From NCBI RefSeq assembly GCF_008000815.1, contig NZ_CP042806.1:4340001-4404000 (forward strand): 64,000 nucleotides of DNA, read 5' to 3'. Within the stretch, counting starts at the first letter, position 1; each line of letters opens with the position of its first letter. This stretch comes from Terriglobus albidus (lineage in GTDB: Bacteria; Acidobacteriota; Terriglobia; Terriglobales; Acidobacteriaceae). The notes below the pieces were generated by a model. It saw only the letters and a list, made by a program, of their open reading frames with translations, made no database searches and was not told the origin of the DNA. The position numbers and the translations under genes were made by a program. This document shows, piece by piece, positions 17,713 through 28,122 of the stretch.

Positions 17713-18831
17713 TTATGTATGCCGTTGTTGCCGCACAAACAGCAATGCCGCGATACCAGTGGTCGCACAGCCCATCACCAGCAGAATCAATCCATTCATC
17801 CAGAGATCCTCGAGGCCGGCGCCGCGTAACACAATGCCACGCAAAATGCGGATGTAGTACGTGGTCGGAACCAGCTTGCTGAGCATGGCAAAGAACGGCG
17901 GCATGTTCTCAATCAGAAAGATGTATCCGGAAAGAAAGATCGATGGCAGAATAGTCGCCATTGCAAGCTGAAAGGCCTCTGCCTGCGTCTGTGCCTTGGT
18001 GGAGATGATCAACCCGAGGCCAAGAACCGTCAGCAGGAAAGGAACCGACAGTACGAGCAACGTCAGCACATTTCCATGCACCGGCACCAGGAAGACCATG
18101 CGCATCACCACGAGGATCACGCACAGCTCCGCAAAGGCCATGACGCCATATGGGATCATCTTGCCGACCATCAGCCCCAGCGGAGCCACCGGCGTCATGG
18201 TCAACTGCTCCAGCGTGCCGCGTTCCCGCTCGCGCACCAGGCTTAGGGCTACCATCAGGATCACCATCATCTGCAGCAATACCGCAATCAGACCCGGGAT
18301 AAAGAAGTTCGCTGAACGCGTGCTGGGGTTGTAGAGGACCGACGGCCTTACTTCCACCGGCATCGGCGTATTGCCCAGTAACTGCGCGAGTGAGAGCTGC
18401 ATCGCCACGCCGGTGGAGGCATTCGTCGCCTGTCCGGCAACGGATGAGTCCGAGCCGTCCATCAACACCAGCACCCTGGCGGTGCTGCCCCCCTGCAAGC
18501 GGCGCGCGTAGTCATACGGAATCCGCACGCCGACTCTTGCTTCGCCCGCGCGAATGGCGCTATCCAGCTTATCCGCGGAGTCTACGTGAGCCATGATATG
18601 GAATGAGTCCGACGCTGCAAGTTTGTCGATAAACTGACGGCTCTGCTGCGTGTGCGACTCATCCAGAACGACCGTCGCAATTTGACGCACATTCGTATCC
18701 ACCGCAAGGCCAAGCAGAAACAACTGCATCAGCGGTACGGCCAGAGTGAAGAACAGAGTTGTGGGGTCACGCCGGATGTGCGTGAACTCCTTGCGGCAGA
18801 TGGGCCATAGCCCGTAGAAGAGATCCTTCAT
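17713..18831 (-). CDS. ABC-2 type transporter permease
   Basis: 372 residues. An N-terminal helix ([19 protein letters not shown]) is followed by a periplasmic domain of about 150 residues and then five hydrophobic segments, the ABC2_membrane_3/YhhJ layout. REREQGTLE-like text ([15 protein letters not shown]) is the conserved cytoplasmic motif of this family. It forms the membrane channel for the ATPase encoded just upstream. Its ATG overlaps the ATPase stop by four bases (ATGA). Last gene of the TetR-HlyD-ATPase-permease operon, likely a drug or small-molecule exporter. Related E. coli operons (ybhGFSR) carry two permeases; only one is present here, so it probably acts as a homodimer. Confidence 0.9.
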   Translation of the reverse strand: MKDLFYGLWPICRKEFTHIRRDPTTLFFTLAVPLMQLFLLGLAVDTNVRQIATVVLDESHTQQSRQFIDKLAASDSFHIMAHVDSADKLDSAIRAGEARVGVRIPYDYARRLQGGSTARVLVLMDGSDSSVAGQATNASTGVAMQLSLAQLLGNTPMPVEVRPSVLYNPSTRSANFFIPGLIAVLLQMMVILMVALSLVRERERGTLEQLTMTPVAPLGLMVGKMIPYGVMAFAELCVILVVMRMVFLVPVHGNVLTLLVLSVPFLLTVLGLGLIISTKAQTQAEAFQLAMATILPSIFLSGYIFLIENMPPFFAMLSKLVPTTYYIRILRGIVLRGAGLEDLWMNGLILLVMGCATTGIAALLFVRQQRHT

Positions 18832-19757
18832 CGCCGCTCCTTCATGATCTCGTAGGTCAAGGTGACGAAGACATCCTCAAGCGACGGGACAATCGTCTCC
18901 ACGGATGCCCCGTTGAGCTGCTGCCGAATGGCTTCCAGATCATCCTGCTCCACCAGCGCGTGAATCGAACGTCCGAAGATCGTTGCTTCACGAACTCCCT
19001 TCATCGATCTCAGACGTGTCAGCTCCATGGAAGCATCCCGTGCTTCAATCTGTACCCGCACAGTTCCCTTCGGATTGGCTTCAGGCAACTGCTGCAGTTC
19101 GGCGACCGTGCCTATCGCCGCCAGCTTTGACAGATAGATATAGCCCACACGGCCACAACGTTCAGCCTCATCCATATAGTGCGTCGTCACGAAAAACGTA
19201 ACGCCCTCACCCGAAAGTTGAAAGAACAGATCCCATAGCGATCGCCGCGCCACGGGGTCGATACCGGCCGTCGGCTCATCCAGAAAGAGCACCTGGGGCG
19301 AATGGATGATTGCACAGCTCAACGAAAGGCGCTGCTTCCATCCGCCGGAGAGAGCTCCTACGCGCCGGTCCAGATAGGGCTCCATACCGGTCAGCGCAAG
19401 CAACTCCTTTGTGCGCTGTTCAGCCTGCGTTCCTTTGATGCCATACACACCGGCGTAGAAGGTCAGGTTCTCCGCCACCGTCAGGTCTTCATATAAACCG
19501 AACTTCTGTGACATATATCCGACGTGCCGGCGAATATCCGCAGCATGCTTGCGGATATCCATCCCGAGGATGGTGCCTGTACCTTCAGTTGGCGTCAGCA
19601 GACCACACAGCGCTTTGATGATCGTCGTCTTCCCCGAACCGTTTGGTCCAAGAAATCCAAACAATTCTCCCTTACCCACCTGGAAGCTCACGTCCTGCAC
19701 GGCTGTAAAGCTGCCAAAGCGAATCGTCATTCCATCGACAGTAATCACCGGTGTCAT
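18828..19757 (-). CDS. ABC transporter ATP-binding protein
   Basis: 309 residues. Walker A is GPNGSGKTT, the signature is LSGGWKQRL, Walker B is [10 protein letters not shown] and the switch His is in [14 protein letters not shown]-terminal extension of about 80 residues (regulatory strands ending DVFVTLTYE) is typical of the drug/lipid exporter (DrrA/CcmA-like) group. It powers export through the permease at 17713. It overlaps both neighbours by ATGA, so the operon is translationally coupled. Confidence 0.93.
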   Translation of the reverse strand: MTPVITVDGMTIRFGSFTAVQDVSFQVGKGELFGFLGPNGSGKTTIIKALCGLLTPTEGTGTILGMDIRKHAADIRRHVGYMSQKFGLYEDLTVAENLTFYAGVYGIKGTQAEQRTKELLALTGMEPYLDRRVGALSGGWKQRLSLSCAIIHSPQVLFLDEPTAGIDPVARRSLWDLFFQLSGEGVTFFVTTHYMDEAERCGRVGYIYLSKLAAIGTVAELQQLPEANPKGTVRVQIEARDASMELTRLRSMKGVREATIFGRSIHALVEQDDLEAIRQQLNGASVETIVPSLEDVFVTLTYEIMKERR

Positions 19758-20881
19758 GGCAGGAGCACCGTCGCCGCCATGCCGGACTTCAGCACACCGT
19801 CCGGGTTATCAATCATCACCTTTGCACCAAAGACCTGGTGTTGGCGGTCATCGCGCGTCTGTACATTCCGCGGTAGAAATTCAGACGAAGCATTCACCTG
19901 CATCACGTGCCCGGTAAAACTGCGTCCGCTGAAGGAGTCGACGGTGACCGTTGCCTGCTGGCCCACCTTTACCTTCGCCATCTCCGTCTCCGGAATATAG
20001 ATCCTTACCCAAAGCTGTGAGCTCTCGAGCATTGTCAGCACAATACGGCCGGCGGGCACCAGATCGCCGCTGCGCACACTCACCGTCTCAATCAAGCCAT
20101 CGGCCGGCGCCGTCAGCTCAGCTTCGCGCAAGCGCGCCTGCAACTCTTCGACATGTCCGCGGGCCTGCGCCAGCCGTCCGCGCGCGGCCTGGATGTCCTC
20201 CTTGCGGAAGCCGCGCTGTGCCAGTACGGCCGCGGCTTTGGCCTGTAGATATCGTTGTTCAGCTGCATCCAGATCTTCTTTGCGGGTGCCTGCCTGCAAT
20301 AGCTTCAACCGCTGCCTCGCTGACTCCGCCTTCTGTGCCGTAGTGTCGCGTTTTGCCAACGCGTCATCGTACTGCTGCCGCGAAATCGTCTCGCCGCGCA
20401 CCAGCATCGCCATACGCTTGAAAGTCGCCTCGGCATTGACGGCATCTGCCTGTGCTGCATCGAAGTCAGCCTGCGCCTGCGCAAGCTCCTGGGTGCGCGG
20501 TCCGTTTTTTGCGGCCTCATACGCTGCCTGCTGTACTCTCGCCGTAGCCTCGGCCTGGGCAATCTCTTCGGGACGGTTACCGTGCTCCATCTTGGCTAGA
20601 TCTGCCTCGGCCTGATCCACAGATGCCCGCGATTGCGCCAACTGCGCCTTCAGCTCATCCGCCTCAAAGCGCACAAGCGTGGCGGAGGCCTTCACCATCT
20701 GCCCCTCTTCGACAGCAACGTCAGTCACTCGGCCACCGACCTTCGATCCCACTTCGATCTCGCGTGTCTCCACCGTACCGGAGTAGACCAACGCCCTCGA
20801 TCCGCGTAACAGCCAGTACGACAGGACGGCGATCGCCACCAGCATTAGGCCACCACCTGCGATCACTGCGTTCCGCTTCAT
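19754..20881 (-). CDS. HlyD-family membrane fusion protein
   Basis: 375 residues from the ATG at 20881, which overlaps the tetR stop as ATGA; a longer frame starts inside tetR. One N-terminal membrane helix ([22 protein letters not shown]) precedes the first biotinyl-lipoyl half ([19 protein letters not shown]). A long Ala/Gln/Glu/Arg-rich coiled-coil hairpin spans residues about 75 to 230. The second lipoyl half ([20 protein letters not shown]) and a beta-barrel ([17 protein letters not shown]) follow. It would link the ABC exporter to the outer membrane. No TolC-type gene lies in the operon, so the outer-membrane partner must be encoded elsewhere. Confidence 0.9.
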   Translation of the reverse strand: MKRNAVIAGGGLMLVAIAVLSYWLLRGSRALVYSGTVETREIEVGSKVGGRVTDVAVEEGQMVKASATLVRFEADELKAQLAQSRASVDQAEADLAKMEHGNRPEEIAQAEATARVQQAAYEAAKNGPRTQELAQAQADFDAAQADAVNAEATFKRMAMLVRGETISRQQYDDALAKRDTTAQKAESARQRLKLLQAGTRKEDLDAAEQRYLQAKAAAVLAQRGFRKEDIQAARGRLAQARGHVEELQARLREAELTAPADGLIETVSVRSGDLVPAGRIVLTMLESSQLWVRIYIPETEMAKVKVGQQATVTVDSFSGRSFTGHVMQVNASSEFLPRNVQTRDDRQHQVFGAKVMIDNPDGVLKSGMAATVLLP

Positions 20882-21471
20882 ATCACCCCCGCAAACGCAA
20901 CACCAAGCCGCTGCTCCAGCGTGTGCGAAAGCCAGTTCACCGGCAGCTTTTCGTTGACCATCCATTCGAGCATGGTTGCCATCAAGACGGCGAAAATCGT
21001 CTCCGCCACCATACGTGCGGAAAATAGTTTCTTCCTGCGGGGCATCTGATCGATCAAACCACTCAACACCTCCACCGCCTCAGCGCGCCTTTCCAGCAGA
21101 TAGCCGTACGACGCCGGCTGAAACCACGCCAACATCATCAGCTTGCGATGCCCACGAGCGATCTCTTCATGCTCTCGCGCGATCCGCAGAATGAAGGCGA
21201 GTATCTCGTCCCGTGTGACAGGGCGGGCGCCTGCCTCCATCTGCCCGGCAAACTCCTTCAGCCGCTCCACACGTAACCGCGCAATCTCCGGAAGAATCAG
21301 CTCCTTGCGCGCAAAGTAGTTGAACAGGGTCGCACGCGAGACCCCCGCGGCCTCGCTGATGGCTTCCATGGAAACCTCGTCATAGCCATCCCGGACGAAG
21401 AGATCGTAGGCGGCGCGCACCATCTCCATCCGGGTCTGTTCCTTCTGCCGTTCGCGAAGTGAACCAGCCAT
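20878..21471 (-). CDS. TetR-family repressor of the efflux operon
   Basis: 197 residues from the ATG at 21471; an ATG seven codons upstream lies inside the palindromic operator and is less likely. Helix-turn-helix: VSMEAISEAAGVSRATLFNYFARKE, the classical TetR DNA-binding pattern. The C-terminal ligand domain has no recognisable inducer motif. It is the first gene of the operon, with an ATGA overlap to the HlyD gene. A perfect palindrome at 21486-21502 covers the promoter or leader, so autoregulation is likely. The inducer is presumably a substrate of the exporter. Confidence 0.9.
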   Translation of the reverse strand: MAGSLRERQKEQTRMEMVRAAYDLFVRDGYDEVSMEAISEAAGVSRATLFNYFARKELILPEIARLRVERLKEFAGQMEAGARPVTRDEILAFILRIAREHEEIARGHRKLMMLAWFQPASYGYLLERRAEAVEVLSGLIDQMPRRKKLFSARMVAETIFAVLMATMLEWMVNEKLPVNWLSHTLEQRLGVAFAGVI

Positions 21472-21485
21472 TTGCCCAACACTAT

Positions 21486-21502
21486 AGTCCAAAATTTGGA
21501 CT
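21486..21502. promoter_or_regulatory. TetR operator upstream of the efflux operon
   Basis: AGTCCAAA and TTTGGACT form a perfect palindrome with one central base, 15 bases upstream of the chosen tetR start. Position and symmetry fit a binding site for the encoded repressor; binding itself is inferred. Confidence 0.7.
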
Positions 21503-21871
21503 CAAATATAAACTTTTGCGATTTGGCCTCCGGGCATGTGCGGCTCAAAAGCCACCCCATCGGGCAGATAGTTGTAGCGACGCTCAAATATCTCCTGAAG
21601 GGACGTCATCAAGAGCCTCATGCAAACGGCATCGATCGACAACAGAGCTTGCCGGCCGACAAGTCCAATCTCATCTATTTGATACCGATACGTCTCAAAA
21701 GATTGAGGTCAGGTTACTAGTCGCAAAAAACTCAATCTTCATGAGATCTCTTTCCTTGACAGCGTCTCTCAGCCTCTTCTAGTTTTCTCGTGGCCCAAAT
21801 CAGCATCTTTGGGGGCCATTAGAGTCGTGTTTCTTTAACTGTGGTGTTTCGGCACCTTTTTGGAGGCAGCC
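21503..21871. other. Intergenic region between tetR and TonB receptor, with a possible promoter
   Basis: About 370 bases. TTGACA at 21756-21761 is a good -35 box, but the hexamer 17 bases later (CTAGTT) is a poor -10, so the promoter call is weak. No gene or RNA is recognised in the rest. Confidence 0.4.
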
Positions 21872-24800
21872 ATGAGCCTGCTACGGCATTTCAGAATGTC
21901 GCTTTATGTCTTTGTTCTATTCCTTCTTCTCTTCCCATCCCTTACCAACGCACAGACCGTCTCGGCTACATTGGTTGGCACCGTTACGGACAAGACCGGC
22001 GCCGCGACGCCAAACGCCAGGGTAGTCGCGCGAGAAACGTCTACCAACGCAATGCGGGAGACCTCGACGAACGATAGCGGCAACTATACGTTCTCTGACA
22101 TTCCCCCGGGCAACTACGCCATCTCCGTCGAGATGCAGGGCTTCAAGAAAGAAACCCGTGCATCCGTCGACGTGATTGTGAATACAACCTCACGTGTGGA
22201 CTTCAACCTTAGCCCTGGTGCGGCAACTGAAGAGATTACTGTCACCGATACTATTCCGCTGTTGCAGACAGACCGCGCGGACGTCAGCACCAAGCTTGAG
22301 GCTGAGAAGCTTGCGAACCTGCCTGTGGGTACCAACCGCAACTTTCAATCGCTGCTGAACCTTGTACCCGGCACCACGCCGGCTACATTCCAGCACTCGC
22401 AGTTCTTCAACGCCAGCGCATCGCTGCAGACGGAAGCAAACGGTCTGCCTCGTATGGGCAACGTCTACCAGATCGAAGGTATTGACGACAATGAACGTAC
22501 CGGCCTGCTGCAGGTGCTTATTCCTCCCGCCGATTCGATTCAGACTGTAGATACGTCGACCAACAACTACGAAGCGGAACTCGGACGCGCTGTCGGCGCC
22601 GTGGTGAACGTGACATTGAAGTCCGGAAGCAATGCATTCCACGGCAGTGCTTCAGAGTATCTGCAGAACGACTACTTCAATGCGCGCTCGTATTTCTCCA
22701 GTAAAGTAGGTAAGGTTGCCTACAACTACTTCGGCGGCAACCTGAGCGGTCCCATTATTAAGGACAAGTTGTTCTTTTATGGCGATTACTTCCGCACCTC
22801 TGACCATGAAGCGAACAGCAACACCGTAACGATTCCCTTTAAAAAGACGACGACCTGCGTCGGCGGCTTCTACGATCTGAGCGATGGCTACACCGCAAAC
22901 GGCAAAGGCCAGATTTATGACCCTTCAACCGGCACTCAGACCGGCAGCAACACCGGCAAGGGCCGTACACCGTTCGCGGGAAACCTTATTCCCTGCGGAC
23001 GTGTGAACCCGGTAAGCGCAGCACTACTGGCGCTGATTCCGACGCCCAACACAAACCTCAGCTCGGCCAGCTCACCCAGTAATAACTACTTCATCAACCT
23101 GCCATTTCAGAAGACGTCAGACAACTACGATGGCAAAGTCGATTGGCAGATCAGGGCCGCCGACCGCCTGAGTGGCCGCTTCAGCTACCAGAAGAACAAC
23201 CTGTTTCAAGCTCCTATCTTCAACAGCTTTGCAGGCGGCCCTTCTCCGAATGGCGGCTTCGCGGGCAGCGGTGTTCAAAAGGCATGGAGTACAGGCGGAA
23301 ACTATACCCACACCTTCTCGTCCACGTTCCTCACAGAGGTTCGCCTGGGGGTCGCACACTACCGTAATGACGCGCAACCCTCTGACTACGGCAACAAAGA
23401 TGCAACGACCATCGGTGTTCCGGGCGTGAACCTCGACGCCCTGACCTCCGGCCAGGTGGGCATCAACCTTGGCAGCTTCTCACAGCCGACCCTCGGTTAC
23501 GCCGCTTCCCTGCCATGGATCCGGGCGGAGGCGAACATCGACTTCGTCAATCACTGGACCAAGGTCGCAGGCAATCATCAGTTCAAGTTCGGTATCGACC
23601 TTCGCCGGGTCCGGGACGATCTGCTTCAGGGCCAGACGTACAGTCCGCGTGGACTCTATACCTTTGCTCAGAATCAGACCGGCCTTAACGGCGGACCGGC
23701 AACGGACTTCCATAACGACCTTGCTTCGTTCCTGCTCGACCTGCCGAGCGCCGCAGGGCGTGACCTTTTCACCTATTTCCCGACGTATCGCCAATGGTGG
23801 TTCTTTGCCTTCGCCGGCGATAAATGGAATGCCACATCACGGTTGACACTGGACTACGGTCTCCGCTGGGAGTTCTATCCGCCGGCCACAGCCCGCAAGG
23901 CGGGACAGTTCTCCAACTACAACCCCACGAACAACACGCTGGTGATCGCAGGAATTGGCGGCAACCCATCCAACCTCGGGCTCACGACGCGCTACAGCTA
24001 CTTCGCTCCCCGCACAGGCTTCGCCTTCCGCGTGAACGACAAGCTGGTTGTCCGTGGCGGCTTTGGCATGAGCTACATGCCATTTGAAGACAACAGCTAT
24101 GCCTATAATTACCCGGTACGCGCCAATAATGCGTACTCCCAATCCACAACGCAGAACAGCTACGGCCCTGCCGTGCTGGCGGACAACACGACGGCGGCGA
24201 CCTTCCAGGCGGGCTTCCCTGCTCCCGTACCGGTGACCGTTCCGTCCAACGGCATCATCTCGATTTCCGCTGGTACCGCGCTGAACTCTTCCTCCTATAC
24301 CTATATTCCGCAGAACTACCGCAATCCGTACGTGGAGAGCTACAACCTGTTTGTGCAGCGTGCCCTGCCATGGGACTTCTCGCTTTCGGTAGGCTATGTC
24401 GGCAATCACGGTGTAGGGATGGGTGCAAACCAGAACATCAATCTATCCTCACGTCTTGGCGGCGGCAATGCGGACCTTCCACTGAATATCGCCTTCGGAA
24501 GGACTGCGGCTGTCACACAGTACTTCATCGGCACATCCACCAACTACAACTCGCTGCAGGTGTCGTTGAACCGCCGCTTCACGCACGGCTTCTCCAACAT
24601 CACCTCATTTACCTATGGCAAGGGACTGAACCTTTTCACCGGCGACGATGGCGGCTTCATGTTCTTCCAGGACCAGCGTCGCAACTACGGTCCTACCGAT
24701 TACGACCGCAAGTTCAACCTGCAGGAAGCATTCACCTATGAACTTCCGTTTGGCAGAGGCAAGAAGTTCCTCAATCACGGAATTGGAGCCTATACCATTG

Positions 24801-25318
24801 GCGGCTGGAAGCTCTCCGGCGTGGTCTCGGTTGTTAGCGGTACTCCGTTCAGCGTGACCGCTAACAACAATCTCAATACGCCGGGATGGACACAGACGGC
24901 CAACCTCACTGGAAAGTTCACGAAGCTGGGCGGCGGACCAGGACATAAGTGGTTCGATACCTCGGTCTTCTCACAGCCCGCAGGTTGCACGGTCGTCTGC
25001 TCGGAGAACTCGGGTACAACGGTCGGTAACACGGCACGCAATGCATTCCGTGGTCCGGGGTTTGTGCAGAACAACGCGTCGATCTTCAAGACATTCCCGG
25101 TCTACAAGGAAGGCACTACGCTGGATATCCGTATGGACATCTTCCAGGTGTCGAATACTCCACAATTTGCAACTCCGACCACCAGCACCGGTCCGGACGT
25201 TGCGAACATTACCGGCGGTACCTTCGGGCAGATCACCCGCACCGTTGGCAGTGGAAGTGGTGTCAACGGAACGGGAGGCGGCCGCTCATTGCAACTGGCC
25301 GCAATCCTGAAGTTCTAA
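21872..25318 (+). CDS. Oar-like TonB-dependent outer-membrane receptor
   Basis: 1148 residues from the ATG at 21872, with GGAGG five bases upstream; a TTG four codons earlier is in frame. Signal peptide ends FPSLTNA. Residues about 30 to 115 are a carboxypeptidase-regulatory-like domain (LVGTVTDKTGAATPNARVVARETST ... GNYTFSDIPPGNYAI is spread over this region). The plug region (NLPVGTNRNFQSLLNLVPGT) and a long beta-barrel follow, ending SLQLAAILKF with the terminal Phe needed for outer-membrane assembly. Acidobacteria encode many of these; they take up oligosaccharides or peptides. No SusD-like partner is next to it, which is normal for this phylum. The substrate may match the neighbouring sugar enzymes. 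Confidence 0.92.
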   Translation: MSLLRHFRMSLYVFVLFLLLFPSLTNAQTVSATLVGTVTDKTGAATPNARVVARETSTNAMRETSTNDSGNYTFSDIPPGNYAISVEMQGFKKETRASVDVIVNTTSRVDFNLSPGAATEEITVTDTIPLLQTDRADVSTKLEAEKLANLPVGTNRNFQSLLNLVPGTTPATFQHSQFFNASASLQTEANGLPRMGNVYQIEGIDDNERTGLLQVLIPPADSIQTVDTSTNNYEAELGRAVGAVVNVTLKSGSNAFHGSASEYLQNDYFNARSYFSSKVGKVAYNYFGGNLSGPIIKDKLFFYGDYFRTSDHEANSNTVTIPFKKTTTCVGGFYDLSDGYTANGKGQIYDPSTGTQTGSNTGKGRTPFAGNLIPCGRVNPVSAALLALIPTPNTNLSSASSPSNNYFINLPFQKTSDNYDGKVDWQIRAADRLSGRFSYQKNNLFQAPIFNSFAGGPSPNGGFAGSGVQKAWSTGGNYTHTFSSTFLTEVRLGVAHYRNDAQPSDYGNKDATTIGVPGVNLDALTSGQVGINLGSFSQPTLGYAASLPWIRAEANIDFVNHWTKVAGNHQFKFGIDLRRVRDDLLQGQTYSPRGLYTFAQNQTGLNGGPATDFHNDLASFLLDLPSAAGRDLFTYFPTYRQWWFFAFAGDKWNATSRLTLDYGLRWEFYPPATARKAGQFSNYNPTNNTLVIAGIGGNPSNLGLTTRYSYFAPRTGFAFRVNDKLVVRGGFGMSYMPFEDNSYAYNYPVRANNAYSQSTTQNSYGPAVLADNTTAATFQAGFPAPVPVTVPSNGIISISAGTALNSSSYTYIPQNYRNPYVESYNLFVQRALPWDFSLSVGYVGNHGVGMGANQNINLSSRLGGGNADLPLNIAFGRTAAVTQYFIGTSTNYNSLQVSLNRRFTHGFSNITSFTYGKGLNLFTGDDGGFMFFQDQRRNYGPTDYDRKFNLQEAFTYELPFGRGKKFLNHGIGAYTIGGWKLSGVVSVVSGTPFSVTANNNLNTPGWTQTANLTGKFTKLGGGPGHKWFDTSVFSQPAGCTVVCSENSGTTVGNTARNAFRGPGFVQNNASIFKTFPVYKEGTTLDIRMDIFQVSNTPQFATPTTSTGPDVANITGGTFGQITRTVGSGSGVNGTGGGRSLQLAAILKF

Positions 25319-25333
25319 AACCTTAACAAACCG

Positions 25334-25380
25334 CTAAAGCGAAACGGCCTCGTACTAGAGATACGAGGCCGTTCTGCTTT
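25334..25380. terminator. Strong bidirectional terminator after the TonB receptor
   Basis: AACGGCCTCGTA and TACGAGGCCGTT form a 12-bp stem, extended at the base by AAAGC/GCTTT. It lies between the receptor stop and the convergent enolase-superfamily gene. Confidence 0.85.
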
Positions 25381-25393
25381 AGTCTCTGACTAC

Positions 25394-26695
25394 CTACACT
25401 TTGACCACTTCGTGTTTCGCAATATAGGCAGGATCGATGTCGACACCCAGGCCCGGTCCAGTGGGGACCGTTACCACACCACTTGAGTCGGATCGCAGGC
25501 TTGAGGTCGCGCACTTGTAAGGCAAGGTGTCGTTGAACTCCTTGAACTCATGGTACGGGCCGGAGTTAGGAATCGCGGAAACGAAGTGCATCATATACAC
25601 GTAGCCAAGACCGGTAGCAGAGATGTGCGGAATCGTCTGCTTGCCGAAGGCGTTGGCCATGCGGGCAACCCGCACGCAGCGCACCATTCCCCCGAAATAA
25701 AACATATCCTGCTGCGTAATCGAGAGAGCTCCATTCGCAACCAGCCAACGGAAGTTGTGCATGGAGGGTTCCTGCTCGCCGCCGGCGATAGGAATCTCCA
25801 ACGCGTCGGCTACCTGCCTGGTCTCTTCGTACCAGTCAAAAGGCACCGGCTCTTCGTAGAAGGCATATTTATGTTCCTGCATCAGCTTTCCGATCGGGAT
25901 TGCCTGTTTTGCCGTATACGAGCCGTTGGCGTCGGCCGAGATCACCATCTCGTCACCAAAGGTCTTGCGGACCAATGGAATCAATTTCTCGCTTCTGCCG
26001 GCAGGATACTCGACGTGGCTCATGCGGCCGCCGAGCTTGAACTTGATAGCCTTCGCATGTGAGAGAGCCAGATCGCGCTGCAGGTGTTCAATCACCTCTT
26101 CCGCCGAGTTATCTCTCTCGCCGTTCGCCTGATACACGTTGATCTTCGGGTTATAGATCTTGTCCGAGATCAACAGGCCGATCGACCGGTTTGACATTTT
26201 CCCAAACATGTCGAGGATGGCGAACTCGATTGTCGCTAATGGAACCCAGATCGCGAGGCTTTGCGCCTTGTAGTTGGAAGCGTAGACCGTAACAGCTTCG
26301 AGAAGATCTTCCAGGTCTCTGGCATCTTTGCCGATGAAGAACGGCGCCATACGTTTTACAAGGACAGGATAGAAGATCTGCATCTGATCGGCATTGGAGA
26401 CCGAGATCCCTTCGTGCCCATCTTTGGAACGTACGCGACAGATCCATGAATTCTTGTAATGCAACAGCTCAATGGATTCGATAATGACGGGATCCTTGAA
26501 CAACTCGCGCTTGAAGACCGGCTGCCCGAGGATGGTGTCCAGCTTCTCATAACGATCCTGAAGAGTGCCGAGGAGCCCGTGCCTTGGTGCATTCAGGAAT
26601 TGAGCCGAAGCCCTGCCATGCAGAGCGGACAAAGCGCCTGCACCGAGCGCTCCATGGAAGAGTTGACGTCGATTCAAAGCCATTTTTTCATTCAC
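25394..26695 (-). CDS. Exported enolase-superfamily (mandelate racemase-like) enzyme
   Basis: 433 residues. The N-terminus has NRRQLFHGALGAGALSALHG, which resembles a Tat signal (twin Arg followed by a hydrophobic stretch) and predicts export of a folded protein. The enzyme part has the superfamily layout: KAIKFKLGGR with the Lys-x-Lys base, metal ligands in ISADANGSY, YEEPVP and IAGGEQ, and the His base in IPHISATG. These enzymes abstract a proton next to a carboxylate, most often as sugar-acid dehydratases. The exact substrate cannot be read. It is divergent from the SGNH esterase and convergent with the TonB receptor, fitting a carbohydrate-use locus. Confidence 0.85.
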   Translation of the reverse strand: MNEKMALNRRQLFHGALGAGALSALHGRASAQFLNAPRHGLLGTLQDRYEKLDTILGQPVFKRELFKDPVIIESIELLHYKNSWICRVRSKDGHEGISVSNADQMQIFYPVLVKRMAPFFIGKDARDLEDLLEAVTVYASNYKAQSLAIWVPLATIEFAILDMFGKMSNRSIGLLISDKIYNPKINVYQANGERDNSAEEVIEHLQRDLALSHAKAIKFKLGGRMSHVEYPAGRSEKLIPLVRKTFGDEMVISADANGSYTAKQAIPIGKLMQEHKYAFYEEPVPFDWYEETRQVADALEIPIAGGEQEPSMHNFRWLVANGALSITQQDMFYFGGMVRCVRVARMANAFGKQTIPHISATGLGYVYMMHFVSAIPNSGPYHEFKEFNDTLPYKCATSSLRSDSSGVVTVPTGPGLGVDIDPAYIAKHEVVKV

Positions 26696-26740
26696 CCTTT
26701 ACCTGCGATCTTTTTCGGAGCATCGGCAGCGAGAAACATA

Positions 26741-26777
26741 CTAGAGCCTTTTCCCTGTTGCTGGGTATCCGGTCGAA
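26741..26777 (+). repeat. Dispersed nested-palindrome repeat, copy C (left end only)
   Basis: CTAGAGCCTTTTCCCTGTTGCTGGGTATCC matches the left arm of copy A (1235) closely, then similarity stops. It lies between the divergent enolase-superfamily and SGNH genes. A solo arm implies decay or partial deletion of a full element. Confidence 0.65.
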
Positions 26778-26854
26778 TCGAGCCTTGCCCAAATGGTCTC
26801 GAGTTTGGCACCATCGATTGCATTATTGATTTCCTACTCGGAGCGTTCTCTCAA

Positions 26855-28057
26855 ATGCGTGTTCAGCAATGGTGTGCGATTGGCTTTCTGTTAACAACGA
26901 TCTCAATGGCAGGAGCTCAGACTGCTACCCCCACCGTGATGACGGGAACCTGGGCTACCGCGCCCGTCCAGGCACTTGCCAAAACCACTGACGCCGGTGA
27001 CAAGACGATTCGCAACATTGTGCGTGTCTCCCTTGGATCAACGGACACCGTCAGCGTTCAGTTGACCAATGAGTTTGGGATCGAACCACTCACCGTAAGC
27101 GCTGCCACCATCGCCCTTAGGCAGACGGACAATACAGTGTCCACACCGGTTGCCTTGTCCTTTCATGGGCAGGCGAGCATTGTGATTCCTCCCGGCAAAT
27201 TCGTCTGGAGCGATGCGGTTCATCTTCCCTTCCCCGCGATGAGCGACGTCGCCGTCAGCTTGTTCGTTCCCACTCAGCCGATGACCTTCGTCTCGCAACA
27301 TAACTTTGCGAATGCCACCAACTATCTGGCTCCGGGAAACCAAGTATCTGCTCTCACTTTGACGGATGCAACGAAGTTGATGAGCTTCCGCTACCTGAAG
27401 TCTGTCGCGGTGTCCTCGCCCTCGCAGGGAGCCATTCTCTGTTTTGGCGACAGCATTACAGACGGCTCCAGAAGTACCGCCGATACGAACCAGCGTTGGC
27501 CCGATCTACTGGCTAAGCGCCTGGCCGCAAATTCCCCAACGGCAACGCTGGCGGTGATGAATGTAGGCATTGGCGGGAATCGGATTCTCCACGATGTGAC
27601 CGGCCCCAGTTCTCTATCGCGATTCGACCGTGACGTCCTGGAACTTGCGAACGTCAAGTATGTCGTTCTTCTGGAAGGAATTAACGATATCGGGCACAGC
27701 TACGACCAGAAGAATCCCTATGACCATGTATCAGTACAGGAGCTCATCGCGGCAGATCGTCTACTGATCACACGTGCCCATGCAAACGGGCTCAAGATCA
27801 TCGGCGCAACGCTTACACCGTACCTCCCAACCGGATACTCTTCACCCGCCGGAGAGCAGGTGCGGTCTGCGCTGAACCAGTGGATACGGACCGGAGGCGA
27901 GTTCGATGGAGTGATCGATTTCGAAAAAGCGACATCGGATTCCGCAAAGCGGGACGCATTTCTTTCGACGTACGACAGCGGCGATCACCTTCATCCGAAC
28001 GATGCGGGCATGAAAAGCATGGCCGATTCCATCGATCTGACGCTATTCACGAAATAG
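26855..28057 (+). CDS. Exported SGNH/GDSL-family esterase
   Basis: 400 residues from the ATG at 26855; the frame is open far upstream, but that part overlaps the divergent gene and the repeat. Signal peptide WCAIGFLLTTISMAGA. Residues about 25 to 170 form a beta-rich domain of the type found before SGNH hydrolases. The catalytic block I is CFGDSITDGSRS (nucleophile Ser), block II the Gly in GIGGNRI, block III LLEGINDIG (oxyanion Asn), and block V HLHPNDAGMKSM with the Asp-x-x-His-like dyad. Likely deacylates polysaccharides or oligosaccharides outside the cytoplasm. It is followed closely by the nucleoside hydrolase gene. Confidence 0.88.
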   Translation: MRVQQWCAIGFLLTTISMAGAQTATPTVMTGTWATAPVQALAKTTDAGDKTIRNIVRVSLGSTDTVSVQLTNEFGIEPLTVSAATIALRQTDNTVSTPVALSFHGQASIVIPPGKFVWSDAVHLPFPAMSDVAVSLFVPTQPMTFVSQHNFANATNYLAPGNQVSALTLTDATKLMSFRYLKSVAVSSPSQGAILCFGDSITDGSRSTADTNQRWPDLLAKRLAANSPTATLAVMNVGIGGNRILHDVTGPSSLSRFDRDVLELANVKYVVLLEGINDIGHSYDQKNPYDHVSVQELIAADRLLITRAHANGLKIIGATLTPYLPTGYSSPAGEQVRSALNQWIRTGGEFDGVIDFEKATSDSAKRDAFLSTYDSGDHLHPNDAGMKSMADSIDLTLFTK

Positions 28058-28122
28058 TGTCAGGTCGCTTCCCCGTAACGGTTCGCCGAAAAGGTAGGAT
28101 TTTCTGGAAAGTGGTGGAGAAG

